Part shown: in pieces, positions 1 to 6,545 of the stretch
How positions within the stretch are numbered: position 1 is the first letter of the stretch
How the letters are laid out: the number at the start of each line of letters is the position of its first letter
Assembly: GCA_036826475.1 (NCBI GenBank)
Contig: DAISWG010000076.1
Coordinates: forward strand, 1-12,472
Direction of reading: 5' to 3'
DNA from: Miltoncostaea sp036826475
GTDB lineage: Bacteria > Actinomycetota > Thermoleophilia > Miltoncostaeales > Miltoncostaeaceae
DNA length: 12,472 nt
Notes under the pieces: model-generated
Seen by the model: only the letters and a program-made list of their open reading frames with translations
Told to the model about the DNA's origin: nothing
Database searches by the model: none
Position numbers and translations under genes: made by a program

Positions 1-1027
1 CCTCGAACTGCGGCTCGCGCAGCTTCACGGAGATGATCGCCGTGAGCCCCTCGCGGGTGTCCGGGCCCTCCAGGTTGTCGTCCTTCTCCTTCAGCAGCCC
101 CTTCGCCCGCGCGTAGTCGTTGAGCGTGCGGGTGAGCGAGGTGCGGAAGCCGGTGAGGTGGGTGCCGCCCTCGTGGGTGTTGATGTTGTTCGCGAAGGAG
201 TAGACCGCCTCGTTGTAGGCCGCGGTCCACTGCATCGCGACCTCGAGGCTGCCCTCCGGGCCCTCCGCCTCCAGGTACACGACGTCGCGCTGGACGGCGT
301 CCCGCGACTCGTTGAGGTGGAGGACGAAGTCGCGGATCCCGCCCTCGTAGTGGTACTCGACCTTCCGGCCCTCGCCGCGCCGGTCGTCCAGCTCCATCCG
401 CAGGCCCTTGGTGAGGAACGCCGTCTCGCGGAAGCGCTGGGCCAGCGTCTCGAAGTCGAAGTCCGGCTCCTCGAAGATGTCCGGGTCGGGCAGAAACGTG
501 GTGGTGGTGCCGGTGTCGGCCGCGTCGCCCACGCGCGTGATCGGCCCGAGGGCCTCGCCGCGCTCGAAGCGCATCTCGAAGGCCCCGCCGTCGCGGTGGA
601 CCTCGACGGTCAGCGACTCGGAGAGCGCGTTGACCACGCTGCTGCCCACGCCGTGGAGGCCACCGGAGACCTTGTAGCCCTCGCCGCCGAACTTGCCGCC
701 GGCGTGGAGCACGGTCATGACCACCTCGAGGGCGCTCTTGCCGCCCTGGTCGGCCATCGCCGCGACGGGGATCCCCCGGCCGTTGTCGGACACGGTGCAT
801 GAGCCGTCGGGGTTCAGGGTGATGAGCACCCTGTCGCAGTAGCCCGCGAGCGCCTCGTCGACGCTGTTGTCCACGATCTCGTAGACGAGGTGGTGCAGGC
901 CTCGCGGCCCCGTGGACCCGATGTACATGCCCGGTCGGCGGCGGACCGCCTCCAGGCCCTCGAGGACGGTGATGTCCCCGGCGTCGTACTGCGTTGTGGC
1001 CGACGGAGCGTCGGGCTGCGATGAGAT
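1..1027 (-). CDS. gyrB: DNA gyrase subunit B, 5' part (cut by window edge)
   Basis: ATPase subunit of the type II topoisomerase that introduces negative supercoils; works as GyrA2GyrB2. About 342 N-terminal residues are present, covering the GHKL ATPase domain and most of the transducer domain; the reading ends at VKLREPQFE, just before the QTK loop seen in the family. Visible motifs, counting from the proposed start: RRRPGMYIGSTG (about 29-40), catalytic Glu50 and Asn54 in YEIVDNSVDEA, DNGRGIP (81-87), HAGGKFG (108-114) and GGLHGVG (122-128). No ATG, GTG or TTG lies in frame between the dciA stop and the Met of GMYIG, which is far too late. The frame is open, and an ATC codon at 1025-1027 sits 6 bases after AGGAGG; starting there gives the usual N-terminal length before the YDAGDITVLEGLEAV block. 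Identity is certain; the ATC start is inferred. Confidence 0.96.
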   Translation of the reverse strand, partial: MSSQPDAPSATTQYDAGDITVLEGLEAVRRRPGMYIGSTGPRGLHHLVYEIVDNSVDEALAGYCDRVLITLNPDGSCTVSDNGRGIPVAAMADQGGKSALEVVMTVLHAGGKFGGEGYKVSGGLHGVGSSVVNALSESLTVEVHRDGGAFEMRFERGEALGPITRVGDAADTGTTTTFLPDPDIFEEPDFDFETLAQRFRETAFLTKGLRMELDDRRGEGRKVEYHYEGGIRDFVLHLNESRDAVQRDVVYLEAEGPEGSLEVAMQWTAAYNEAVYSFANNINTHEGGTHLTGFRTSLTRTLNDYARAKGLLKEKDDNLEGPDTREGLTAIISVKLREPQFE

Positions 1028-1033
1028 CGCGTT

Positions 1034-1039
1034 CCTCCT
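1034..1039 (-). promoter_or_regulatory. Shine-Dalgarno of gyrB (decides the ATC start)
   Basis: The minus strand reads AGGAGG, a perfect anti-16S match, followed by the 6-base spacer AACGCG and then ATC. No standard start codon lies in any frame close to this site, so it points to the ATC at 1025-1027 as the initiation codon. Confidence 0.7.
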
Positions 1040-1052
1040 CGGACGAAGTCCG
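1040..1052 (-). promoter_or_regulatory. Small hairpin touching the gyrB Shine-Dalgarno
   Basis: CGGAC-TTC-GTCCG forms a 5-bp stem with a 3-base loop ending one base before AGGAGG. If transcribed it abuts the ribosome-binding site and could modulate initiation. It is short, so chance is possible. It would also lie at or overlap the proposed transcript start. Confidence 0.3.
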
Positions 1053-1055
1053 GCG

Positions 1056-1064
1056 AGTTTAGCA
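1056..1064 (-). promoter_or_regulatory. Candidate extended -10 promoter of gyrB
   Basis: Minus strand reads TGCTAAACT: a TGn extension plus a TAnnnT -10 hexamer, in the short AT-richer gap between dciA and gyrB. No convincing -35 hexamer is seen at 16-18 bases. It would place the transcript start near 1049, giving a leader of about 20 bases holding the gyrB Shine-Dalgarno. This would let gyrB be expressed apart from the dnaA-dciA gene line. Confidence 0.4.
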
Positions 1065-1106
1065 GCCCCGTCGGCCGAAACGCCCCGATTTTTCCCGTAT
1101 TTGCAG

Positions 1107-1580
1107 CTATTTTCCCGCGGAAGAGTGCGGGAACCTGCGCGCCTCGGCCGCGGCGGCCGCCCGGGCGACCAGATCGCGCACCGCGGGGTCCGCGATCCCG
1201 GCCGCGGCGTCCTCCCCGACGGCCCGCTCCCGGGCCCCCGGAGCGGGTGGCGGCGGGGCCGGGGCCGGGGGGGCGGGCGCCTCACCGGCCGGGACGTGGT
1301 CCGCCACCGAGAAGCGCAGGCCGGTGACGCCGGCGTCGGGGGCCGCGCCGGCGAGCAGCCGGACCAGCTCGTCCCGCCGCATCGTGAGCTCCTGCGCCCA
1401 CGACGCGCTGGAGCACGCCACCGTCAGCACGCCCGCCCGGCTCCGCCGCAGCGGCGCCGTGTGGTCGGCCACCGCCGGCCCCACGACCGCCCGCCACGCC
1501 TCGGCCAGGGCCCCCGCGCCACCCGCCGGCGGGCCGCCGCTGCGGCGCCGGAAGCGGCCGAGCATCTCGGCGGCGCCCAT
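1107..1580 (-). CDS. dciA: DciA-type replicative helicase loader/operator (DUF721)
   Basis: 157-residue DUF721 protein. DciA family members help load the replicative helicase DnaB in bacteria lacking DnaC/DnaI-type loaders; the position between recF and gyrB is characteristic of actinobacteria. Residues about 1-95 form the DUF721 domain (LAEAWRAVVGPAVADHTAPL, then the conserved Trp in SSASWAQELTMRRDELV). A Pro/Ala-only linker follows at about 96-115, then an Ala-rich, probably helical tail to 157. The ATG at 1580 lies 37 bases after the recF stop and is the only suitable start; no strong Shine-Dalgarno precedes it, so coupling to recF translation is possible. Its stop is 79 bases before the proposed gyrB start. 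Function rests on family knowledge; the low-complexity linker is directly visible. Confidence 0.85.
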   Translation of the reverse strand: MGAAEMLGRFRRRSGGPPAGGAGALAEAWRAVVGPAVADHTAPLRRSRAGVLTVACSSASWAQELTMRRDELVRLLAGAAPDAGVTGLRFSVADHVPAGEAPAPPAPAPPPPAPGARERAVGEDAAAGIADPAVRDLVARAAAAAEARRFPHSSAGK

Positions 1581-1617
1581 CGGGTCGGGCCGGCGTCGCC
1601 GCCGGCGTGGCGGGCGG

Positions 1618-2793
1618 TCAGGAGGCGAGGCGGCCGCCCTCCACCCGGACGAGCGCGTCGGGGGGCTCCGCCAGCGCGTCGGCCGCCCCCGGATCGGCGG
1701 TCGTCACGATGGTCTGGCCCCCGTCGCGAACGGCCTCCAGCAGCAGGCGGCGACGGCGCGGGTCGAGCTCGCTCAGGACGTCGTCGAGCAGCAGGATGGG
1801 GCGGGCCGCCGTCGCCCGCAGGTGGTCGCGCGCGGCCAGCAGCAGGGCCAGGGCGGCGGTGCGCTGCTCCCCCTGCGAGCCCTCCCGCCGCAAGTCCGCC
1901 GGCCCCGCGGCCACGAGCACGTCGTCGCGGTGGGGTCCCGAGAGCGTCTGGGCGGCCGCGATCTCGCGGGGCCGGCGCTCCGCGAGGGTCCGCAGCAGGT
2001 ACGCCTCGAGCGTCGCCTCGTGCACTTCCTCGCGTGCCGAGGGGGTTGGTTCTAGCTCCAGGCGGCCCGCCGGCCCCCCGCCCAGCTCGCCCAGCCAGTG
2101 CGCGAACGGCCCCGCGAGCGCCGCCACCCCCGCCCGCCGCGCGGCGGCCACGCGGGCGCCGAGCAGGGCCATCTGGGCCTCCCACGCCGGCAGGCTGTCC
2201 TCGGACGCCTGCCCCGCCCGCACCCGCCGCAGCAGCGCGTTGCGCTGGGCCAGGGCCCGCTGGTAGCCGACCAGGTCGTCGGCGAAGCCCGGCGCCGACG
2301 CCTCGAGCACGCGGTCGAGCGCGCGGCGGCGCGCGGCGGGCGGCCCCTTCACCGCCCGCAGCTCGTCGGGCAGGAACACCAGGACCGCGCGCGCGCGCCA
2401 TTCCCCGAGCGCCCGCACCGGCACGCCGTCGCGCCGCAGCCGGCGGCCCGCACCCGGCGCGAAGCCGATCTCGCGGTGCTGGAGCCCGGGGGGCCCATCG
2501 AGGTCGACGGTCACGTGCAGCGCGGGTGCCCCGCGGCGCACCACCTCGGCCTCGCGCGCCGTGCGGGGCGAGACCCCCAGGCATCCGAGCACCAGGGCCT
2601 CGACCAGGGAGGTCTTGCCGGCGCCGTTCGGCCCGGTGAGGAGGACGAGGCCCGGCGGCAGGTCGAGCGCCGCGCGGTCCCAGCAGCGCACGTCGGCGAC
2701 CTCGAGCCGCAGCGCGCACCAGTCGCGGGCGCCGCCGGGGCGGGCTGCCTCAGGCGTTGAGCCGGATCGGCATGAGGAGGTAGCGGTACTCAT
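1618..2793 (-). CDS. recF: DNA replication/repair protein RecF (start uncertain)
   Basis: SMC-like ATPase that binds gapped DNA and helps load RecA during recombinational repair. Motifs in order, numbering from 2793: Walker A GPNGAGKT (54-61), GPHRDD (286-291), the ABC-type signature SQGEQRT (306-312) and Walker B ILLLDDVLSELD (333-344), with the expected overall length. The first beta-strand aligns from about LRLEVADVR (28-36), so residues 1-27 look non-homologous. The ATG at 2793 lies inside dnaN, overlaps it by 44 bases in another frame, and has no good Shine-Dalgarno. After the dnaN stop the only in-frame options are CTG at 2712 and GTG at 2691; the GTG has a GAGG 8 bases upstream but would remove the first strand. 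The gene belongs to the dnaA-dnaN-recF line. Identity is sure; the 5' end is not. Confidence 0.93.
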   Translation of the reverse strand: MSTATSSCRSGSTPEAARPGGARDWCALRLEVADVRCWDRAALDLPPGLVLLTGPNGAGKTSLVEALVLGCLGVSPRTAREAEVVRRGAPALHVTVDLDGPPGLQHREIGFAPGAGRRLRRDGVPVRALGEWRARAVLVFLPDELRAVKGPPAARRRALDRVLEASAPGFADDLVGYQRALAQRNALLRRVRAGQASEDSLPAWEAQMALLGARVAAARRAGVAALAGPFAHWLGELGGGPAGRLELEPTPSAREEVHEATLEAYLLRTLAERRPREIAAAQTLSGPHRDDVLVAAGPADLRREGSQGEQRTAALALLLAARDHLRATAARPILLLDDVLSELDPRRRRLLLEAVRDGGQTIVTTADPGAADALAEPPDALVRVEGGRLAS

Positions 2794-3850
2794 CCCCCGA
2801 GCCGCGCAGCAGGCCCGGCCTCAGCGGGCTGATCAGGCCGAGCCGCACCTCGTCGCCGGACACGCTCTCCACGCCGGCGCGCAGGAACTCCACGTTGAAG
2901 CCGATCTCCAGCCGGTCGCCCGAGAAGCCGACGGGCAGGGACTCGCGGCCCTCGCCCACCTGGTCGCTGGTGGCGGAGATGGTGACCGCGCCGTCGTCGA
3001 ACGCCAGGCGGACCGGCGTGTTGCGCTGCGCCAGCACGCCGATGCGGGTGAGCACGCCGAGCAGCTCGGCGCGGTCGAACGCCACGTCGTGCTCGAACGC
3101 GTCGGGCACGAGCTGGCGGTAGTCCGGGAACTGCCCCTCGATGATCCGGCTGGTCAGACGCACGTCGCCGATCCGGAACAGCGCCTGGCTCTCGGTGAGC
3201 ACGATCTCCACCGCCTCGGCCTTCGCGAGGCCCGCCAGGCGGGACACCTCGGCCAGCGCCCGGGCCGGCACGATGGCCTCGCGGGCGTCGGCGGGCGGCG
3301 CGTCGAGTGGGGTGCTGCGCACCGCCAGGCGGTAGGAGTCGGTCGCCACCATCGTCATGCCGTCGGGGCCGAGCCGCACCAGCACGCCCGTGAGGACCGG
3401 CCGCGTCTCGTCGCGCGACGCCGCGCGCGCCACCCGGTCGATCGCCTCCGTCAGCGGCTCCGACGGCAGCGTCAGACCCGATCCCTCGTCGGCGGGCAGC
3501 TCGGGGAAGTCGTGCGCCTGCAGGCAGTTGAGCGAGAACGACGAGCCGCCGCCGGTGATCTGGACGATCCCCTCGTTGGTGCGGTGCTCCAGGGTGACGG
3601 GCCCGTCGGCCATGCTGCGGACGATGTCGCCGGCCAGGCGCGGCAGCACCACGGCGCCCGGCTCCTCGACGGTCGCCTCCAGGGGCACCCGCAGCGAGAG
3701 CTCCATGTCGGTGGAGGCCAGCTCGCAGCGACCGTCCTCCGCGCGGAGCAGCACGTGGGACAGGATCTGGATGGTGCTCTTCGCCGACGCCACGCGGGCG
3801 GCGGTGGCGAGCTTTCCGGCGAGCTCGTCCTTCGGGGAGACCAAACGCAC
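2750..3850 (-). CDS. dnaN: DNA polymerase III beta sliding clamp
   Basis: 366-residue ring-forming processivity clamp that tethers the replicative polymerase and recruits partners through its hydrophobic pocket. The length equals the family norm for a three-domain clamp (about 120 residues each). Recognisable stretches: the N-terminal helix and strand KLATAARVASAKSTIQILSH, the DFPELP turn near 155, FDRAELLGVLTRIGVLA in the third domain, and the C-terminal YLLMPIRLNA, with the typical MP(I/V)R ending. The start is GTG at 3850; an in-frame TAG lies only 12 bases upstream, so no longer start exists. TTG at codon 3 is an unlikely alternative. The ribosome-binding site is weak. It lies downstream of dnaA across a 302-base spacer with DnaA-box-like sites, and its 3' end overlaps the annotated recF start. 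Confidence 0.98.
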   Translation of the reverse strand: MRLVSPKDELAGKLATAARVASAKSTIQILSHVLLRAEDGRCELASTDMELSLRVPLEATVEEPGAVVLPRLAGDIVRSMADGPVTLEHRTNEGIVQITGGGSSFSLNCLQAHDFPELPADEGSGLTLPSEPLTEAIDRVARAASRDETRPVLTGVLVRLGPDGMTMVATDSYRLAVRSTPLDAPPADAREAIVPARALAEVSRLAGLAKAEAVEIVLTESQALFRIGDVRLTSRIIEGQFPDYRQLVPDAFEHDVAFDRAELLGVLTRIGVLAQRNTPVRLAFDDGAVTISATSDQVGEGRESLPVGFSGDRLEIGFNVEFLRAGVESVSGDEVRLGLISPLRPGLLRGSGDEYRYLLMPIRLNA

Positions 3851-3888
3851 CGCGCGACCCTAGCCCATGCGCAGGACGGTGGCGGGCA

Positions 3889-3897
3889 TCGTCCACA
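3889..3897 (+). promoter_or_regulatory. Candidate DnaA box (TCGTCCACA)
   Basis: Eight of nine bases match TTGTCCACA, the form common in GC-rich actinobacteria. It lies 39 bases upstream of the dnaN start codon, so DnaA binding could also affect dnaN expression. Confidence 0.5.
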
Positions 3898-3916
3898 CCG
3901 CCCGCGCCGCCCTGAT

Positions 3917-3943
3917 CTGAAGAACAGTCAATTGGGTCTTCAG
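3917..3943. repeat. Inverted repeat in AT-rich patch of dnaA-dnaN spacer
   Basis: Perfect 7-base arms CTGAAGA (3917-3923) and TCTTCAG (3937-3943) flank a 13-base loop containing CAATTG. It could be a protein-binding palindrome, a hairpin in the dnaN leader, or part of the unwinding region. There is no T-run that would make it a standard terminator. Confidence 0.4.
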
Positions 3944-3964
3944 GGTCATGGAGGTCGTAGGGCC

Positions 3965-3973
3965 TGTGGACGC
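3965..3973 (-). promoter_or_regulatory. Weak candidate DnaA box (GCGTCCACA)
   Basis: Minus strand matches TTGTCCACA at seven of nine bases, with the TCCACA core intact. It is supported mainly by its place between dnaA and dnaN. Confidence 0.35.
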
Positions 3974-4111
3974 CGTGGAGATCTCACGAAACCCCTGCAC
4001 GCACTGATCGTCCGCCTCGGGACGGAGCCGTGGGCGGAGGCCCGCCGGGCGCGCGCTCCCTCCACGGCCGTCCCCAGGGACCCCGGGCGCCGGTCGGGCG
4101 GCGGGGGACGA

Positions 4112-4120
4112 TGTGGATGC
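4112..4120 (-). promoter_or_regulatory. Weak candidate DnaA box (GCATCCACA)
   Basis: Minus strand matches TTATCCACA at seven of nine bases, with ATCCACA intact. It lies 33 bases beyond the dnaA stop codon. Confidence 0.35.
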
Positions 4121-4152
4121 GCGGCGCGCCCCGTCCCCCGGCGCGTCCACCG

Positions 4153-5547
4153 TCACGGGGCGCCCCGGCGGCCCGTGAGCCGGCTCGTCAGATCGCGCAC
4201 CGCGGTGAGCACCTCGCCCTCGCCGGACATCTGGTCGGTGATCTTCTGCACCGCGTACATGACGGTGGTGTGGTCCCGGCCGCCGAACGCCCGGCCGATC
4301 TGGGGCAGGGAGGCGTCGGTGAGCTCGCGGCTCAGGTACATCGCGACCTGGCGGGGCAGCACGATGCGGCGGGTGCGCTTGTCGCCGGTGATCTCGTCGT
4401 GGGAGACGCCGTAGTAGCGGCACACCTCGCCCTGGATCACCTCGATCGAGAGCTGGCCCTCGGCCGCCGGGAACAGGTCCTCCAGCACCTCGCCCGCCAA
4501 CTCCACGTCGATGCGGCGGCCGGAGATGGAGCCGTGCGCCACCACTCGCGTGAGTGCGCCCTCCAGCGCGCGCACGTTGGTCGACACGCGCGCGGCGATG
4601 AACGACAGCACCTCGGGGTCGTGGATCACGTAGCGGTCGGCCTGGACCCGCTTCTGCAGGATCGCGATGCGCGTCTCGATGTCCGGCGGCTGCACGTCGG
4701 TGATCAACCCCATCTCGAAGCGGGAGCGCAGCCGGTCCTCCAGCGTCGCGATCTGCTTCGGCGGCCGGTCCGACGAGATCACGATCTGCTTGCCGCTGTC
4801 GTGGAGGGCGTTGAACGTGTGGAAGAACTCCTCCTGGGTCTGCTCGCGGCCCTGGAGCGACTGGATGTCGTCGATCAGGAGGATGTCCGTGCTTCGGTAG
4901 CGGTCCTTGAAGGAGCGGATGCCGCCGTCGCGGAGGGCGTTGATGAACTCGTTGGTGAACGTCTCCACCGAGACGTACGTCAGCGACAGCTCCTCGTGGT
5001 TGGCGGCCACGAAATGGCCGATCGCGTGGAGGAGGTGCGTCTTGCCCAGCCCGACGCCGCCGTAGATGAAGAACGGGTTGTAGGCGCGGGCCGGGGCCTC
5101 GGCGACCGCCAGCGCCGCGGCGTGGGCGAAGCGGTTCGACGGCCCGGTGACGAACGCCTCGAACGTGAAGCGCGGCTGCAGGCCGCTCGCGCGGCGCGCC
5201 GGCAGGGCCGTGGGGTGCACGCGGGGCGCGGGCTCCGGCTGGGACGCGACCACCTCGGCCGCGGCCGCCGCCCGATGCTCGGCCTGCGCCACCTCGATGT
5301 CCACGTCCAGGTCGCTGCCGCGGACCTCGAAGAGCGCGTCCTTCAGCAGGGCCAGGTAGCGCTGGCGGATCCAGTTGCGCAGCAGCTCGCTGTCCACCGA
5401 CAGCAGGATCCGCTCGTCCGTGAGCTCGACCGGTCTGGCGCCCGCGAAGGCGAACTCGTACACCTGCGTGTTGAGGGTCGCGCGAAGGCGCTCGCGGACC
5501 TCCCTCCACACGGTGTCACGGACGTCGATCGGGAACGCTTGGGGCAT
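4153..5547 (-). CDS. dnaA: Chromosomal replication initiator protein DnaA
   Basis: 464-residue AAA+ initiator that binds DnaA boxes, unwinds oriC as an ATP-bound filament and recruits the helicase. Domain I is about 1-85 (WREVRERLRATLNTQVYEFAF). Domain II is a short Ala/Pro-rich linker, about 86-125. The AAA+ domain III starts at RFTFEAFVTGPSNRFAHAAA, with Walker A GGVGLGKTH (163-171), Walker B LLIDDIQ (223-229), the SSDRPP sensor I region and NVRALEGAL (324-332). Domain IV carries the DnaA signature GGRDHTTVMYAVQKI (422-436). ATG at 5547 is chosen because homology begins there and GGAG lies 8 bases upstream; the open frame continues upstream only as low-complexity sequence. A 65-base GC-rich gap with no visible promoter separates it from the HATPase gene upstream, so co-transcription is likely. 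All key residues are intact. Confidence 0.98.
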   Translation of the reverse strand: MPQAFPIDVRDTVWREVRERLRATLNTQVYEFAFAGARPVELTDERILLSVDSELLRNWIRQRYLALLKDALFEVRGSDLDVDIEVAQAEHRAAAAAEVVASQPEPAPRVHPTALPARRASGLQPRFTFEAFVTGPSNRFAHAAALAVAEAPARAYNPFFIYGGVGLGKTHLLHAIGHFVAANHEELSLTYVSVETFTNEFINALRDGGIRSFKDRYRSTDILLIDDIQSLQGREQTQEEFFHTFNALHDSGKQIVISSDRPPKQIATLEDRLRSRFEMGLITDVQPPDIETRIAILQKRVQADRYVIHDPEVLSFIAARVSTNVRALEGALTRVVAHGSISGRRIDVELAGEVLEDLFPAAEGQLSIEVIQGEVCRYYGVSHDEITGDKRTRRIVLPRQVAMYLSRELTDASLPQIGRAFGGRDHTTVMYAVQKITDQMSGEGEVLTAVRDLTSRLTGRRGAP

Positions 5548-5612
5548 GCCGTGCTCCGTCGGGGGTCGGGGGCGTGCGGGGAGGTGGTGCGGGAGCCGGG
5601 AGGGGGTGGGGC

Positions 5613-6344
5613 CTAGAAGAGGGTGGCGACGAGGCGGGTGCCCGCCTCGGTGAGCGCGCGGACGCCGCCGGATTCGCGACGGACGAGCCCGCGGTGCTCG
5701 AGGCGGGCGAGCTCGCGGCCGCACTCGGCCCGCGAGCGCCCCAGCTCCTGCGCGAGGCGCGCGGGCGGCGCGCCGTCGATCTCGAGGAGGAGGGCCAGGA
5801 TCTCGCGCGCCGCGCCGCTGCAGACGGGCTCGGGGGCGGGCGCGTCCTCGCCCGGCGGCAGCCGGAGGGTCACCGTGGTGCCGCCGCCGAGGTTGTCGTC
5901 GATCTCGAGCCGCCCGCCGAGGTCGGCCATCGCGGCCGCCACGAACGGGAGCCCGCCCCCGACGCCCAGGATGAGCGCGCGGTCCTCGTCGTCGGCGGTG
6001 GTGTAGCCGGCCTGGAGGGCGCGCCGCCGGTCGGGGATGCCCGGCCCGTGATCGCTCACGCGGACCGTGCGGCCGCCGTCCATGATGGTGATCACGGCGT
6101 CGCGGAACCCGGCGTGCACCAGGTTCTCGACGACCTCGCGCACCGCGGGGGCCGGAACCGGGGAGCGCTCGGCCACGGCGTCGCAGACCGCCTCGACGAG
6201 CACCGCCGCGTCGGTCTCCGCCAACTCCTGCACGACGGGGGGCATGGCCGGCGAGGACCACGCCGCGACGTGTGCCCGCGGGGGCTCCGCGAGGCGTGGC
6301 GCGGCGGCGGCCGGCGGTGGGGTGAGGGTGAGGGTCCTGGACAT
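5613..6344 (-). CDS. HATPase-domain protein with C-terminal winged helix, beside oriC
   Basis: Not a family I can name. 243 residues from the ATG at 6344. Residues 1-35 are Ala/Pro-rich and probably disordered. Residues about 45-165 are a GHKL ATPase fold: N box REVVENLVHAGF (69-80), G1 box DHGPGI (98-103), G2 box GVGGGLP (127-133), closing strand GGGTTVTLRL. No phospho-acceptor His domain, membrane segment or sensor domain precedes it, so it resembles SpoIIAB/RsbW-type kinases more than a sensor kinase. Residues about 177-243 look like a winged helix (EILALLLEIDGAPPARLAQELGRS, then LEHRGLVRRES), suggesting DNA binding. It diverges from rpmH across the candidate origin and lies 65 bases upstream of dnaA on the same strand, which suggests a regulator of dnaA or of initiation; that role is inference. 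No Shine-Dalgarno is seen. An upstream ATG at 6674 would force translation through the origin and was not used. Confidence 0.8.
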   Translation of the reverse strand: MSRTLTLTPPPAAAAPRLAEPPRAHVAAWSSPAMPPVVQELAETDAAVLVEAVCDAVAERSPVPAPAVREVVENLVHAGFRDAVITIMDGGRTVRVSDHGPGIPDRRRALQAGYTTADDEDRALILGVGGGLPFVAAAMADLGGRLEIDDNLGGGTTVTLRLPPGEDAPAPEPVCSGAAREILALLLEIDGAPPARLAQELGRSRAECGRELARLEHRGLVRRESGGVRALTEAGTRLVATLF

Positions 6345-6364
6345 CGCGGGCGGGGAGGGGCGGC

Positions 6365-6370
6365 ACTCTA
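6365..6370 (-). promoter_or_regulatory. Candidate -10 box of the HATPase-dnaA gene line
   Basis: Minus strand reads TAGAGT, fitting TAnnnT, and is the only AT-rich hexamer just upstream of the ATG at 6344. It predicts a leader of about 14 bases with no Shine-Dalgarno. No clear -35 is seen. A DnaA-box-like site lies about 40 bases upstream (6410-6418), which would allow DnaA feedback. Confidence 0.35.
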
Positions 6371-6409
6371 CCCCGGCCGGAGCGGTGCGCGACACCCCCC
6401 TCCGGGGGC

Positions 6410-6418
6410 TGTGGAGAA
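6410..6418 (-). promoter_or_regulatory. Candidate DnaA box (TTCTCCACA)
   Basis: Minus strand matches TTATCCACA at eight of nine bases. It lies upstream of the likely HATPase-dnaA promoter, nearly 100 bases from the main box cluster. Confidence 0.5.
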
Positions 6419-6513
6419 CAAACCCCCGACTGAGCGGCGAAAACCGCTGGCGACAGACCGCACACGTGGTGGCGCGGACTCCGAGAACCCAGTCGCCACG
6501 CGGGTTCTGCCGC

Positions 6514-6545
6514 TTCTCCACAACCCTCTCCACATCTGTGGACGG
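6514..6545. promoter_or_regulatory. Cluster of three DnaA-box-like sites
   Basis: Three sites within 32 bases: TTCTCCACA (plus, 6514-6522), CTCTCCACA (plus, 6526-6534) and CCGTCCACA (minus, 6537-6545). The two plus-strand sites start 12 bases apart, about one helical turn, and the third faces them. Each keeps the TCCACA core. The dense, phased arrangement is the best origin signal in the window. Confidence 0.6.

Larger units (their letters stand above)
3851..4152. other. oriC: dnaA-dnaN spacer, candidate origin segment
   Basis: This 302-base gene-free stretch separates dnaA from dnaN. In many actinobacteria oriC lies in exactly this spacer. It holds three near-matches to TTGTCCACA or TTATCCACA (3889-3897, 3965-3973, 4112-4120), which is few, and a patch at 3914-3949 in which 20 of 36 bases are A/T, the AT-richest part of an otherwise GC-rich gap and a possible unwinding element. 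An inverted repeat lies in that patch. A TTGACT hexamer on the minus strand (3926-3931) resembles a -35 box but has no -10 at the right distance. No coding potential is seen. Confidence 0.5.

Noticed and set aside
912..2639. 575-residue plus-strand open frame across gyrB, dciA and recF
   Set aside because: Its translation is Arg/Pro/Ala/Gly low complexity with no domain, and it lies antisense to three clear genes. Long shadow frames are expected in such GC-rich DNA.
2561..5616. Long plus-strand frames opposite dnaN and dnaA
   Set aside because: Antisense to well-conserved genes, no recognisable protein motif, codon pattern is the complement of the real genes.
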